A stretch of DNA of 6,068 nucleotides from an uncultured Ruminococcus sp. (GCA_945835085.1 CAMAIG010000108.1:1-6068), one strand, 5' to 3'; counted from the stretch's first letter, positions 1-6,024 are shown. Notes: a model not told the origin generated them from the letters alone. Numbers and translations are program-made.

Positions 1-405
1 GTGAAAAAAGTAGCCGAAAATTACAATTCCCGCAAAAAGCATAAATCCGAAAACCTCATAAAGAGGAAATCTCGGATCAAAGCCCGGTATAAAGCCGATT
101 ATCTTCAGATTGCCCATTACCCATTCAATTGCTGCGGTAACTCCGAAGGCTGCTATGCCCACAGCTGCTCCCGGGACAATATTTTCTACCATATAGCCCT
201 TTGCAAAAAAGGATCTTTTTCCCCCCTCTGCATAGGTAAGAAACACCCATGTTATCACCGCTGCAGCTGCGGGAGGAATAATATAGTTCCATGGCATAGG
301 AGCATGGCGCATACATATTATCCTAACCGCAAAGCAGAGTGCTAAGTACATGACAAGCTTTATTACCGTTCCGATAACGAATTTTCCATATTTAAAATCA
401 GCCAT
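1..405 (-). CDS. Polytopic membrane protein, possibly CPBP-family, C-terminus beyond window
   Basis: The gene reads from an ATG at 405 to the window edge (135 codons, no stop), so it is 3'-partial. Hydrophobic stretches lie at about residues 8-31, 41-58, 75-98 and 117-134, typical of a multi-pass membrane protein. The spacing and character of the helices, with a Gly-rich third helix followed by a short polar stretch, recall the N-terminal half of CPBP intramembrane proteases (Abi/Rce1-like). Their EExxxR motif is not seen; the corresponding place may read FGYFFH at 130-135, or the motif may lie outside the window. The start at 405 is preferred over an in-frame ATG at 411 because the AGGAGG at 415-420 is 9 bases from the former but only 3 from the latter. 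This AGGAGG overlaps the stop codon of the upstream TPR-like gene, suggesting translational coupling. The family call is tentative; the coding call is firm. Confidence 0.6.
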   Translation of the reverse strand, partial: MADFKYGKFVIGTVIKLVMYLALCFAVRIICMRHAPMPWNYIIPPAAAAVITWVFLTYAEGGKRSFFAKGYMVENIVPGAAVGIAAFGVTAAIEWVMGNLKIIGFIPGFDPRFPLYEVFGFMLFAGIVIFGYFFH

Positions 406-414
406 TATCATAAG

Positions 415-420
415 CCTCCT
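415..420 (-). promoter_or_regulatory. Ribosome binding site AGGAGG overlapping upstream stop codon
   Basis: On the minus strand the sequence reads TAGGAGG. The TAG is the stop of the TPR-like gene (421 to 419), and the AGGAGG is a perfect Shine-Dalgarno for the membrane protein starting at 405. Shared bases between stop and ribosome binding site indicate coupled translation of the two genes. Confidence 0.75.
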
Positions 421-1084
421 ATTTTTTTCTTTTCTTTTTGGTGTGAACCGTATTTTTCCCGTTCATACGAAGCTTTAGTCTGTTGACCTCGGCTGTTATG
501 TCCCCCATGCCAATGTATCTTCCGAAGCCCATTTCGGCTATCTCACGGGCACGTTCATTCATGTCAAGGGCAAGCATTGCTCTTACAAGGCAGATATCCG
601 CCATAAGGGTGACTCTGGGGTCAGGCTCGCTGAGCAGCTTAATAAATACCGTGACCGCATTTTCATACCGCTTGTCAACGTATTCCTTTATTCCCACAGT
701 GCGGCGCATAACGTTTGTAGATTCCGCCAGAGCAATGGGGTTATATTCCTCATACACTGCCTTCACCCTTGACGGCTTGTCAAGCAGAAAAAGACAGAGT
801 ATATAGTTATTCACAAATACGGAATTAAGGTGGGAAGGAAGCTTGCCGATATCGGTTTTCTCAAATTCCTCCAGAGCCTTTCTGAGCTGACCTTTAAAAA
901 GATATGCCTGTGCGGTAAGCGCCTGACCCTCTGCCTTATCCCTGGGATTTTTTGCAGTGGAAAGCTCTTCCCCAAGCTGCCGCATATATTCGTCATTATA
1001 CCCATGCTCCGCAAGATACATTGCAGAATCGGCATAATGACCTGTCATTTTAAGAAATCCCTTTACCTTTTCAGTAAGCTTCAT
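419..1084 (-). CDS. TPR-like helical-repeat protein of unknown function
   Basis: This is a 221-residue protein without signal peptide or membrane segment, so probably cytosolic. It is almost wholly helical, with paired-helix units of tetratricopeptide type. The clearest are residues 52-76 (small residues at packing positions, AQAYLFKGQLRKALEEFEK), 87-114, 126-151 and 158-185 (LVRAMLALDMNERAREIAE). The C-terminal tail ends in a Lys/Arg cluster (KKKRKK), which could contact membrane lipid or nucleic acid. The ATG directly follows the TAA of the upstream membrane-protein gene with no spacer, and a GGTG sequence lies just before it; the stop TAG is part of the ribosome binding site of the next gene. 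This arrangement implies a common mRNA. TPR-type folds usually serve as protein-binding scaffolds, so a partner among the adjacent membrane proteins is a reasonable inference. I do not recognise a specific family. Confidence 0.85.
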   Translation of the reverse strand: MKLTEKVKGFLKMTGHYADSAMYLAEHGYNDEYMRQLGEELSTAKNPRDKAEGQALTAQAYLFKGQLRKALEEFEKTDIGKLPSHLNSVFVNNYILCLFLLDKPSRVKAVYEEYNPIALAESTNVMRRTVGIKEYVDKRYENAVTVFIKLLSEPDPRVTLMADICLVRAMLALDMNERAREIAEMGFGRYIGMGDITAEVNRLKLRMNGKNTVHTKKKRKK

Positions 1085-1423
1085 TTACTTCACCGATCTC
1101 TCTTTTTTTCTGCGGTATTTTATCTTTATAAAAAGGCAAATGGCAGCGTCGGCTATCAGCAAAGCCCCCAGAACTCCGTGGATCGCAGAGGTCACAGGCT
1201 CATAGCCATAGGTGAAGCATACGAACAGGAAAAACGCTCCCGCAGCTATCTGGAATAATATTTTCAGACATTTTATGCAAAGCTCCGCATATTCCTTTCT
1301 GTCCTCTTTTTCGCCCTTAATGCATTTTACTATGCCAACGGAGTCTACAACAACGCATCCGAAAAGCAGGACAAGTATTATCTCATATGCCCAGCCATAG
1401 CCTAATAAATCTATCTTTTCCAT
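1085..1423 (-). CDS. Small three-helix membrane protein of unknown function
   Basis: This 112-residue protein has three hydrophobic segments at about residues 12-32, 53-72 and 79-100. A charged loop (KGEKEDRKEY, about 37-45) separates the first two, and the tail is strongly basic (KYRRKKERSVK). By the positive-inside rule, that loop (which also carries acidic residues) and the C-terminus would be cytoplasmic only if helices 2 and 3 form a hairpin. I recognise no catalytic motif or named family. The ATG at 1423 has an AAAGGA ribosome binding site at 1432-1437, 8 bases upstream, which overlaps the TAA stop of the S41 gene at 1436-1438. The stop at 1085-1087 abuts the ATG of the TPR-like gene. 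The tight placement between an anchored S41-like protein and a TPR-like protein suggests a shared membrane-associated complex or process, but this is inference from position only. Confidence 0.8.
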   Translation of the reverse strand: MEKIDLLGYGWAYEIILVLLFGCVVVDSVGIVKCIKGEKEDRKEYAELCIKCLKILFQIAAGAFFLFVCFTYGYEPVTSAIHGVLGALLIADAAICLFIKIKYRRKKERSVK

Positions 1424-1435
1424 TTCAACTGTCCT

Positions 1436-2671
1436 TTACGGTAAAATCATATCCTCTTCCTTGGGAACCGTTACTTCAAGCGCCTTCATGAGCTGTGTGT
1501 CCATAAGGAGGGCTGCTTCATTTGAAAGGGTACTGAAATCGGTATCTTCGGGAAGTGTTACATCAAATTCAGGCTTTATGCCCGTTTCGTTGAAATCCTC
1601 CTCAGAAGCTGTTCTCAGAACTGCCTCGGATAGTATCAGAACAGAGCCGTCGGAACAGGTATATGCCTTTGTGAGATACCCCATTCCCGAGGTGGATTTT
1701 CCGATAGTATGAGCCTGTGCATTATCTCTGAGGGCAAGGGCGAAAAGCTCGGCTGTACCCTTTGTATTCTGGTTTATGATAACGGACATGGGCATCTTAA
1801 TTTTCTCCGCCTCTGTGCAGGAAACGACGATCTCGGTATTTCCGCTTTTATACTGAGCCGTAACTATATCCCCTGCCCCGAGGATATGGTCAATGCTTGC
1901 CGCAAAGGACTCCATTGAGCCGCCCGTATTGCTCCTAAGATCAAATACAATGCCCTTTGCTCCCCCGGAGATAAGCTCGTCAAGCTTTGCCTTCAGCTGA
2001 GCCTCGGTCTTATCGGTAAAGGAGGAGATCCTTACATATCCGATATCCTCGATAAGTCTGCCGCTTACGGTCATTCTTTCGGTTCGCTGAGAGATTACGT
2101 CATAGTCGATGAAATCGCTTCTGCCGTCCTCATCGGCTCTTCTGACTTTTAGTCTGACTCTTGTTCCCTCTGCACAGGAAAACAGCTTGACAGCCTCGTC
2201 ATATCCGCCCTCATAGGCAATAACGTCGATATTGTTGACGGCTGCGATAACATCTCCCGCCTGAAGTCCCGATTCCTCTGCTGAGCTTCCCGGAGTTACC
2301 TCGGTAACGGTGATATATCCGCTCTTTTCCTTTTCGTAACCAAAGCCAAGACCGTCCGTAACGCCTGTCTGCTCCGAAAGGCGGCGGGCATATTCATCGG
2401 CGGTTATATACTCCGCATAGGGGTCACCCACTCCCGAGATATATCCCGAAACCATTCCCTCGATAAGCCTGCTTTCATCTATCTCGGAAATATAATGAGT
2501 ACGGACATAGGTATCTATCTCGGAAAGCTTGCTGTAAAACTCCTGCTTCTCGTTAACGCTCTTGATCTTCTGATTGAACATATCAAGGGTCACATTGCTT
2601 GTAACAATAAACGTGACCGCTGCCGTGATAGCCATAAGGCCTATTGTTATCCCAACAGGTATTTTTTTCAT
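1436..2671 (-). CDS. S41-family (CtpA/CtpB-like) PDZ protein, predicted catalytically inactive
   Basis: This 411-residue protein has an N-terminal membrane anchor (about residues 5-25) and otherwise lies outside the membrane. A helical region (about 40-100) includes the family-typical GDPYAEYIT at 82-90. A PDZ domain (about 103-180) contains GSSAEESGLQAGDVI, and an S41 protease fold (about 200-372) contains FDLRSNTGG at 243-251 and GIKPEF near 364-369. In active carboxyl-terminal processing proteases the motif SASASE supplies the serine, and GKGxVQ, 25 residues on, supplies lysine and glutamine. Here the aligned residues are Gly305, Met330 and Thr334, with the 25-residue spacing kept, so the Ser-Lys dyad is absent. 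The frame is intact and full length, arguing for a functional pseudoenzyme rather than decay. The start at 2671 is chosen for its GAGGAG site; the frame is open to 2740, but that stretch belongs to a repeat. In B. subtilis ctpB also lies beside ftsEX. Confidence 0.9.
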   Translation of the reverse strand: MKKIPVGITIGLMAITAAVTFIVTSNVTLDMFNQKIKSVNEKQEFYSKLSEIDTYVRTHYISEIDESRLIEGMVSGYISGVGDPYAEYITADEYARRLSEQTGVTDGLGFGYEKEKSGYITVTEVTPGSSAEESGLQAGDVIAAVNNIDVIAYEGGYDEAVKLFSCAEGTRVRLKVRRADEDGRSDFIDYDVISQRTERMTVSGRLIEDIGYVRISSFTDKTEAQLKAKLDELISGGAKGIVFDLRSNTGGSMESFAASIDHILGAGDIVTAQYKSGNTEIVVSCTEAEKIKMPMSVIINQNTKGTAELFALALRDNAQAHTIGKSTSGMGYLTKAYTCSDGSVLILSEAVLRTASEEDFNETGIKPEFDVTLPEDTDFSTLSNEAALLMDTQLMKALEVTVPKEEDMILP

Positions 2672-2675
2672 ATTA

Positions 2676-2682
2676 TCTCCTC
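2676..2682 (-). promoter_or_regulatory. Ribosome binding site deciding the S41-like gene start
   Basis: The minus strand reads GAGGAGA, 4 to 5 bases before the ATG at 2671. It decides against the upstream in-frame codons (to 2740), which lack such a site and would encode part of the inverted-repeat element instead of a signal anchor. Confidence 0.8.
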
Positions 2683-2690
2683 TATTTATG

Positions 2691-2845
2691 CTAATTCTAA
2701 ACCGTTCTATAGACAAGGACGGCAGATAGAATTTTGTCAATCAAGGAAAGCGACCGCAGGCGGGCTTGCCGCCCGGCAAGGGAGCTTGACGCAGAGTGAC
2801 GAAATTATAGCTGTCGTATCTGTCTATAGGTTGGTTTAGAATTAG
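2691..2845. repeat. 155-base element with long terminal inverted repeats (MITE-like or structured interspersed repeat)
   Basis: The ends are perfect 13-base inverted repeats (CTAATTCTAAACC at 2691-2703, its complement at 2833-2845). After a 3-base mismatch comes a second perfect 9-base pair, CTATAGACA at 2707-2715 with 2821-2829. The symmetry continues imperfectly to 2738 and 2798, giving arms of 48 bases with 38 complementary positions. The 59-base core is GC-rich and holds a hairpin, CTTGCC at 2765-2770 and GGCAAG at 2775-2780, around a GCCC loop. No reading frame in it resembles a gene, and no clear target-site duplication flanks it. The layout fits a miniature inverted-repeat element or a repeated RNA-structured sequence. 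It sits between the M23 and S41-like genes, so the S41-like mRNA either starts within it or carries it as a leader. That it recurs elsewhere in the genome is inference. Confidence 0.7.
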
Positions 2846-2861
2846 TATTACTGCACAGCAC

Positions 2862-2891
2862 CGCCCCGCATACCCGATCGGCAGCGGGGCG
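2862..2891 (-). terminator. GC-rich hairpin after the M23 gene, weak terminator candidate
   Basis: CGCCCCGC (2862-2869) and GCGGGGCG (2884-2891) form an 8-base-pair GC-rich stem around a 14-base loop that contains the palindrome CCGATCGG. It begins 10 bases beyond the TAA of the M23 gene, a normal terminator position. However, on the minus strand no run of T follows the stem; the T-rich tract lies on the other side and would only serve plus-strand transcription, for which no gene is seen. It may be a 3'-end stabilising structure, an attenuating hairpin or an imperfect terminator. Confidence 0.45.
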
Positions 2892-2901
2892 ATAAATATT
2901 T

Positions 2902-4269
2902 TTACATACTTACATAATTCAAGGGATTGGTATGCTGTCCGTTTACACGGACCTCAAAATGGCAGTGATTTCCGTAGGCATAGCCTGTGCAGCCTATGTA
3001 GCCGATAGTCTGACCCTGCTTAACTTCCTCGCCGACGCTTACACAGCAGCTGGACATATGTGCGTAAAGGGTGGCTATCTTGTCGCCATGGTCGATTACA
3101 ACGTGTATTCCGTAGCCGTTTCCCGTATTGGAGGCGGTGATAACGGTTCCCGAAGCAGAGGCAACGATAGGCTCTCCTGCACAGCCGGGCTTTGTAATAT
3201 CAATTCCCTTGTGGAAGTCGTTTCTGCCTTCCTCAACGATATATCTCTCACCATAGCCGTCAGTCATGTTAAGGACCGTGGGGCAGGGCCAGATAAATCC
3301 CTCGGAGGAGCCTGTAACATACTGATCGGTATCATAATTATCATCGGAGTCGCTTGTGTCCTCGGGAACATACTCCTCGCCGTTTGCTTCGGCTTCCTGA
3401 CGTCTGCGTTCTTCCTCCTGACGTCTGCGTTCCTCCTCCTGGCGTCTGCGCTCTTCCTCTTCCTTACGCCTGCGCTCTTCCTCTTCCTTGCGCTTGCGTT
3501 CATTGATCTCCTGCTGCTTGCGGATAAAATCCTGGAGCTGCTGCTCTGCATCTGCCTGCTCCTGCTCTATCTCGACGGTGCGCTGTCTGTCCATCTCAGC
3601 CTGCTTCTCATACCATGCCTTGGTTTCGGCGTGGTCACGGTATGTTTCCTGAAGCTCTTTAAGAATGACCTCAGCGTCAGCCTTCTTTTTCTCGGTGGCA
3701 GTCATTTTTTCTTCAAGCTCCGTAAGCTCGGAGTTCAGCTCTCTGATATTCTCATTGAGCTCGTCTATCATGTTTTTGTCGTGTCTTGATATTCTCTCCA
3801 CAAGCTCCATTCTTGCAAGAATATCGTAAAAGTCGGTGGAGCCCACAAGCATTGAAGCGATGCTGTCATTTCCTGTCATGTACATTACTCTGAGCCTCTG
3901 CTTGAAATCCTCGATGTCTTCATCGACCTCGGTGCGCTTTGCCTCTATCTTTTCGGAAAGCGCTGAAATATCCTGCTCCAGAACAGATATCTGCTCCTTG
4001 ATATTGTCTATCTCCTGCTCCTGGATCTTCATTTTTTCGTCGTATTGCTCAAGGTACTGCTCATAAAGCTCCGCATTATTCTCACATTCCTTGAGGGACT
4101 GCTCTATCCTCTCACGCTCGTCAGCCAGCTCTGCCTGACGTCTTTCGAGGTCTGCGATATCGGAGGTATAGTCCTCTGCCTGAACAAAGGTGAGCATAGC
4201 CATTGACATTATTCCGGCAGTAAGTACCGCTGTGAATTTATTGAAAAAAATCTTTGTTTTATTTTTCAC
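2902..4269 (-). CDS. Secreted coiled-coil M23 (LytM) peptidoglycan hydrolase of the FtsEX module
   Basis: This 455-residue protein has a signal peptide at about 1-31 (basic start, hydrophobic core, FVQA before ED). A long coiled coil follows (about 34-255), then a charged Arg/Glu/Gln repeat (258-292), an acidic Ser/Asp linker (about 297-320) and a C-terminal M23/LytM domain (about 325-455). The zinc and catalytic residues are present: HKGID (His353, Asp357), YAHMS (His404) and HCH (His435, His437). It is therefore predicted to be an active D,D- or cross-link-cleaving endopeptidase, unlike EnvC, whose LytM domain is degenerate. The domain is cysteine-rich (329, 363, 408, 409, 427, 436). The start is GTG at 4269 with AAAGGA 9 bases upstream; the nearby ATGATG is in another frame and closes after six codons. 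The gene lies 34 bases after ftsX. In this family the FtsX extracellular domain binds the coiled coil to relieve autoinhibition; that role here is inferred. Confidence 0.95.
   Translation of the reverse strand: MKNKTKIFFNKFTAVLTAGIMSMAMLTFVQAEDYTSDIADLERRQAELADERERIEQSLKECENNAELYEQYLEQYDEKMKIQEQEIDNIKEQISVLEQDISALSEKIEAKRTEVDEDIEDFKQRLRVMYMTGNDSIASMLVGSTDFYDILARMELVERISRHDKNMIDELNENIRELNSELTELEEKMTATEKKKADAEVILKELQETYRDHAETKAWYEKQAEMDRQRTVEIEQEQADAEQQLQDFIRKQQEINERKRKEEEERRRKEEEERRRQEEERRRQEEERRRQEAEANGEEYVPEDTSDSDDNYDTDQYVTGSSEGFIWPCPTVLNMTDGYGERYIVEEGRNDFHKGIDITKPGCAGEPIVASASGTVITASNTGNGYGIHVVIDHGDKIATLYAHMSSCCVSVGEEVKQGQTIGYIGCTGYAYGNHCHFEVRVNGQHTNPLNYVSM
3394..3498 (-). repeat. In-frame tandem repeat coding for Arg/Glu/Gln-rich rod
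   Basis: Within the M23 gene, residues 258-292 consist of two 8-residue units (KEEEERRR) followed by two 7-residue units (QEEERRR) and a trailing partial unit. At DNA level these are 24- and 21-base units related to each other by loss of one Glu codon. They encode a continuous, highly charged single helix between coiled coil and linker. Such arrays change length easily by slippage or unequal recombination. The low complexity also opens a long frame on the opposite strand, which I do not consider a gene. Confidence 0.85.
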
Positions 4270-4303
4270 CGTTCATCATCCTTTCAGATCAATCAAAGCC
4301 TTA

Positions 4304-5209
4304 TCAGATCTTTGCGTGCTTTCTCATACTGATCACGGTTCCGAAGGAGCATATCACTGCTCCCGCAATAACATAAGCCGCTGCCACATACCATATGAAG
4401 CGTTCTGCGGGGATAAACCCTCCCGTTCCGATGGCTGCGATAAGAGTTGTTTCCGTGGAAAGAAGCTCCGTAACTCCGTCATATATGAGCCATGTGAGAA
4501 CTGTGGCAAGAACGCCTGCCAAAATGCCTATGGTTATGCCCTCGATAAAGAAGGGTATTTTAATAAATGTGCTTGTGGCACCTACATATCGCTGGATATA
4601 TATCTCTTTTTTTCTTGCGTCAACACTTGCCCTTGTGCAGTTGATTATCATTACCGAGCTTACGATAATGAGTGCAATCAGGATACATACGGAAAGCACG
4701 GTAGTAATGGTTTTAAGCCCTGTGAGCACGTTTACGAAATCATAAGGTGCCTTGACCTTTTCGATATGCTTGAAGCTGTTTATCGCCATAAGGGTCGAGC
4801 TCATCTCGGAAATATCGGTAATTCTTATACGATATGCATCGGGAAGAGGACTTTCCTCACCGAGATAGCTGAAAATATCCTCTGCGTCAGCCATATCCTT
4901 TTTAATATCGCTGAACGCCTCCTCCTTTGAATAGAAGGTGACCTGTGAAACATTCGGGGTGCTTTTGAGCTTTTCGCCCAGCTCCTCTATGTATGCATCA
5001 TCTGCGTCATCTGTAAGAAAAATGATGACCTCATTCTTTGTTTCGATATCGCTTATCATGGAGCTGATATTTGCGGATACTATTACGGTAAATCCGAACA
5101 TCAGCATTGAAATTGTAAGTATACAGAACAAGGCGAATGACAATATTCCGTTATTCCAGACATTTCTTATGCCTTGTTTGAGCAGATACGCCGCACTGCT
5201 TATTCTCAT
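4304..5209 (-). CDS. ftsX: Cell division ABC transporter permease FtsX
   Basis: This 301-residue protein shows the FtsX layout: a short cytoplasmic start with the typical LLKQGIRNVWNNG, transmembrane segments at about 22-44, 170-192, 219-242 and 270-294, and a large extracellular domain at about 45-168 between helices 1 and 2. Between helices 2 and 3 lies the family signature RKKEIYIQRYVGAT (199-212), the cytoplasmic loop that couples to the ATPase. FtsX does not itself appear to transport; in the known systems it transmits ATP-driven movement of FtsE to a peptidoglycan hydrolase bound outside the cell. The adjacent M23 protein is the expected partner. The start is the ATG at 5209; upstream codons in this frame run into a TGA without another start. 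The gap to ftsE is 24 bases. The only Shine-Dalgarno-like sequence, AAAGGA, lies unusually far away (13 bases) inside a palindrome. Confidence 0.96.
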   Translation of the reverse strand: MRISSAAYLLKQGIRNVWNNGILSFALFCILTISMLMFGFTVIVSANISSMISDIETKNEVIIFLTDDADDAYIEELGEKLKSTPNVSQVTFYSKEEAFSDIKKDMADAEDIFSYLGEESPLPDAYRIRITDISEMSSTLMAINSFKHIEKVKAPYDFVNVLTGLKTITTVLSVCILIALIIVSSVMIINCTRASVDARKKEIYIQRYVGATSTFIKIPFFIEGITIGILAGVLATVLTWLIYDGVTELLSTETTLIAAIGTGGFIPAERFIWYVAAAYVIAGAVICSFGTVISMRKHAKI

Positions 5210-5213
5210 ATTT

Positions 5214-5228
5214 AAAGGACTGTCCTTT
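5214..5228 (-). promoter_or_regulatory. Palindrome enclosing the ftsX ribosome binding site
   Basis: The minus strand reads AAAGGAC, A, GTCCTTT: a perfect 15-base palindrome with one central base, which folds as a 6-base-pair stem with a CAG loop. Its first arm is the sole AAAGGA ahead of ftsX, 13 bases from the ATG. The hairpin could mask the site until ribosomes finishing ftsE open it, which would tie FtsX synthesis to FtsE. The structure is seen; the control is inferred. Confidence 0.5.
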
Positions 5229-5233
5229 CAATT

Positions 5234-5914
5234 TTAAATATACTGGTCAAAGGAGATCTCTCCCTTGCGGATATTGATGAGCCTTCCGCCCATATGCTTT
5301 ACAAGAGCGTGCTCATGTGTAACGATAAGCACGGTAGTGCCTCTCTCGTTTATCTGCTTGAGCATATTAACTATCTCAACAGAGGTTCGGGGGTCAAGAT
5401 TTCCCGTAGGCTCGTCCGCAATAATGAGCTGCGGGTTATTTACCAGCGCTCTTGCAATTGCAACACGCTGCTGCTCACCGCCCGAAAGCTCATTAGGGAA
5501 GCATTTTATCTTATTCTGAAGTCCCAGCAGACCTATGACCTGAGGAACTCTCCTGCGGATATATCTCGCAGATGCATCAATGCTTCTGAGCACGAATGCA
5601 ACATTATCATAAACGTTCATGCTTTCAATAAGCTTGTAATCCTGGAACACGAAGCCTATTGTCCTTCTGAGGAGGGGAACGTCTTTTTTTCTGAGCTTAA
5701 TAAGATCAAAGCCGTTTACATTGAGAACAGGCTTTTCATCAGCCCTGTCATCGGCTTTAACATCACGGATAAGGAGCTTGATAAGGGTACTCTTTCCCGC
5801 ACCCGACTCGCCCACCACAAATGCAAACTCGCCGTCATTTATTTTAAGTGACACGTCTTTCAGGGCCCTTACGCCGTTATCATATGTCACAGAAATATTC
5901 TCTAATTCGATCAA
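5234..5914 (-). CDS. ftsE: Cell division ATP-binding protein FtsE
   Basis: This ABC-type ATPase has 226 residues, the usual FtsE size. It shows Walker [10 protein letters not shown] (35-43), Q-loop FQDYKL (Gln91), signature LSGGEQQR (143-150), Walker B LIIADEP with catalytic Glu168, D-loop NLDP and the switch His200 (VTHEH). The sequence [14 protein letters not shown] is characteristic of FtsE. A modest charged insertion ([12 protein letters not shown], about 51-62) lies after the Walker A helix. FtsE dimerises under the membrane and works with FtsX, encoded 24 bases downstream, to drive cell-wall hydrolysis at the septum or side wall. The start is placed at TTG 5914 because [11 protein letters not shown] matches the usual family N-terminus and GGTGA lies 8 bases ahead; GTG at 5926 and TTG at 5938 are in-frame alternatives that add 4 or 8 residues. 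No strong promoter is evident upstream. Confidence 0.95.
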   Translation of the reverse strand: MIELENISVTYDNGVRALKDVSLKINDGEFAFVVGESGAGKSTLIKLLIRDVKADDRADEKPVLNVNGFDLIKLRKKDVPLLRRTIGFVFQDYKLIESMNVYDNVAFVLRSIDASARYIRRRVPQVIGLLGLQNKIKCFPNELSGGEQQRVAIARALVNNPQLIIADEPTGNLDPRTSVEIVNMLKQINERGTTVLIVTHEHALVKHMGGRLINIRKGEISFDQYI

Positions 5915-6024
5915 AACAATTTTCACCGCCGTAAACAAGTCATTATGGGAATATACTTATGGGGTTCTCGTTTAAACCGGGACTCGAGCAAATTTTCGTT
6001 AATGATTTTGCATAGCTTCAAGGC

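Noticed and set aside
1..345. Plus-strand open frame at the window start
   Set aside because: It is opposite the membrane-protein gene, which has a perfect AGGAGG and coherent transmembrane pattern; the plus frame yields Cys/His/Lys-rich text without recognisable features.
2672..2740. 23-residue N-terminal extension of the S41-like protein
   Set aside because: The extension reads into the inverted-repeat element, lacks a ribosome binding site and would put a polar segment before the membrane anchor; the ATG at 2671 has GAGGAG.
2735..2740. TTGACA on the minus strand as a -35 box for the S41-like gene
   Set aside because: The best -10-like partner (TCTATA, 2708-2713) is 21 bases away, too far for a standard sigma-A promoter; the hexamer also lies within the repeat.
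2804..2809. TATAAT on the minus strand as a -10 box
   Set aside because: No -35-like hexamer or extended -10 TG lies at the proper distance, and it belongs to the inverted-repeat arm.
2932..3789. Long plus-strand open frame of 285 codons
   Set aside because: It is antisense to the M23 gene. Its hydrophobic Leu/Phe-rich stretches are the complement of Glu/Arg/Gln codons in the coiled coil and repeat, and it lacks a ribosome binding site.
4270..4303. Near-repeated GATCTGA...AAGG sequences between ftsX and the M23 gene
   Set aside because: One copy covers the end of the ftsX coding sequence and the other the ribosome binding site; two short matches are not enough to call a regulatory repeat.
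4190..4930. Plus-strand open frame of 246 codons opposite ftsX
   Set aside because: The minus-strand frame has a clear FtsX signature and topology; the plus frame gives a Cys- and His-rich sequence with no domain logic.
5961..5999. tRNA-like T-arm text (GGTTTAAAC, CTCGAG) before ftsE
   Set aside because: No cloverleaf, acceptor stem or anticodon arm can be completed around it on either strand.
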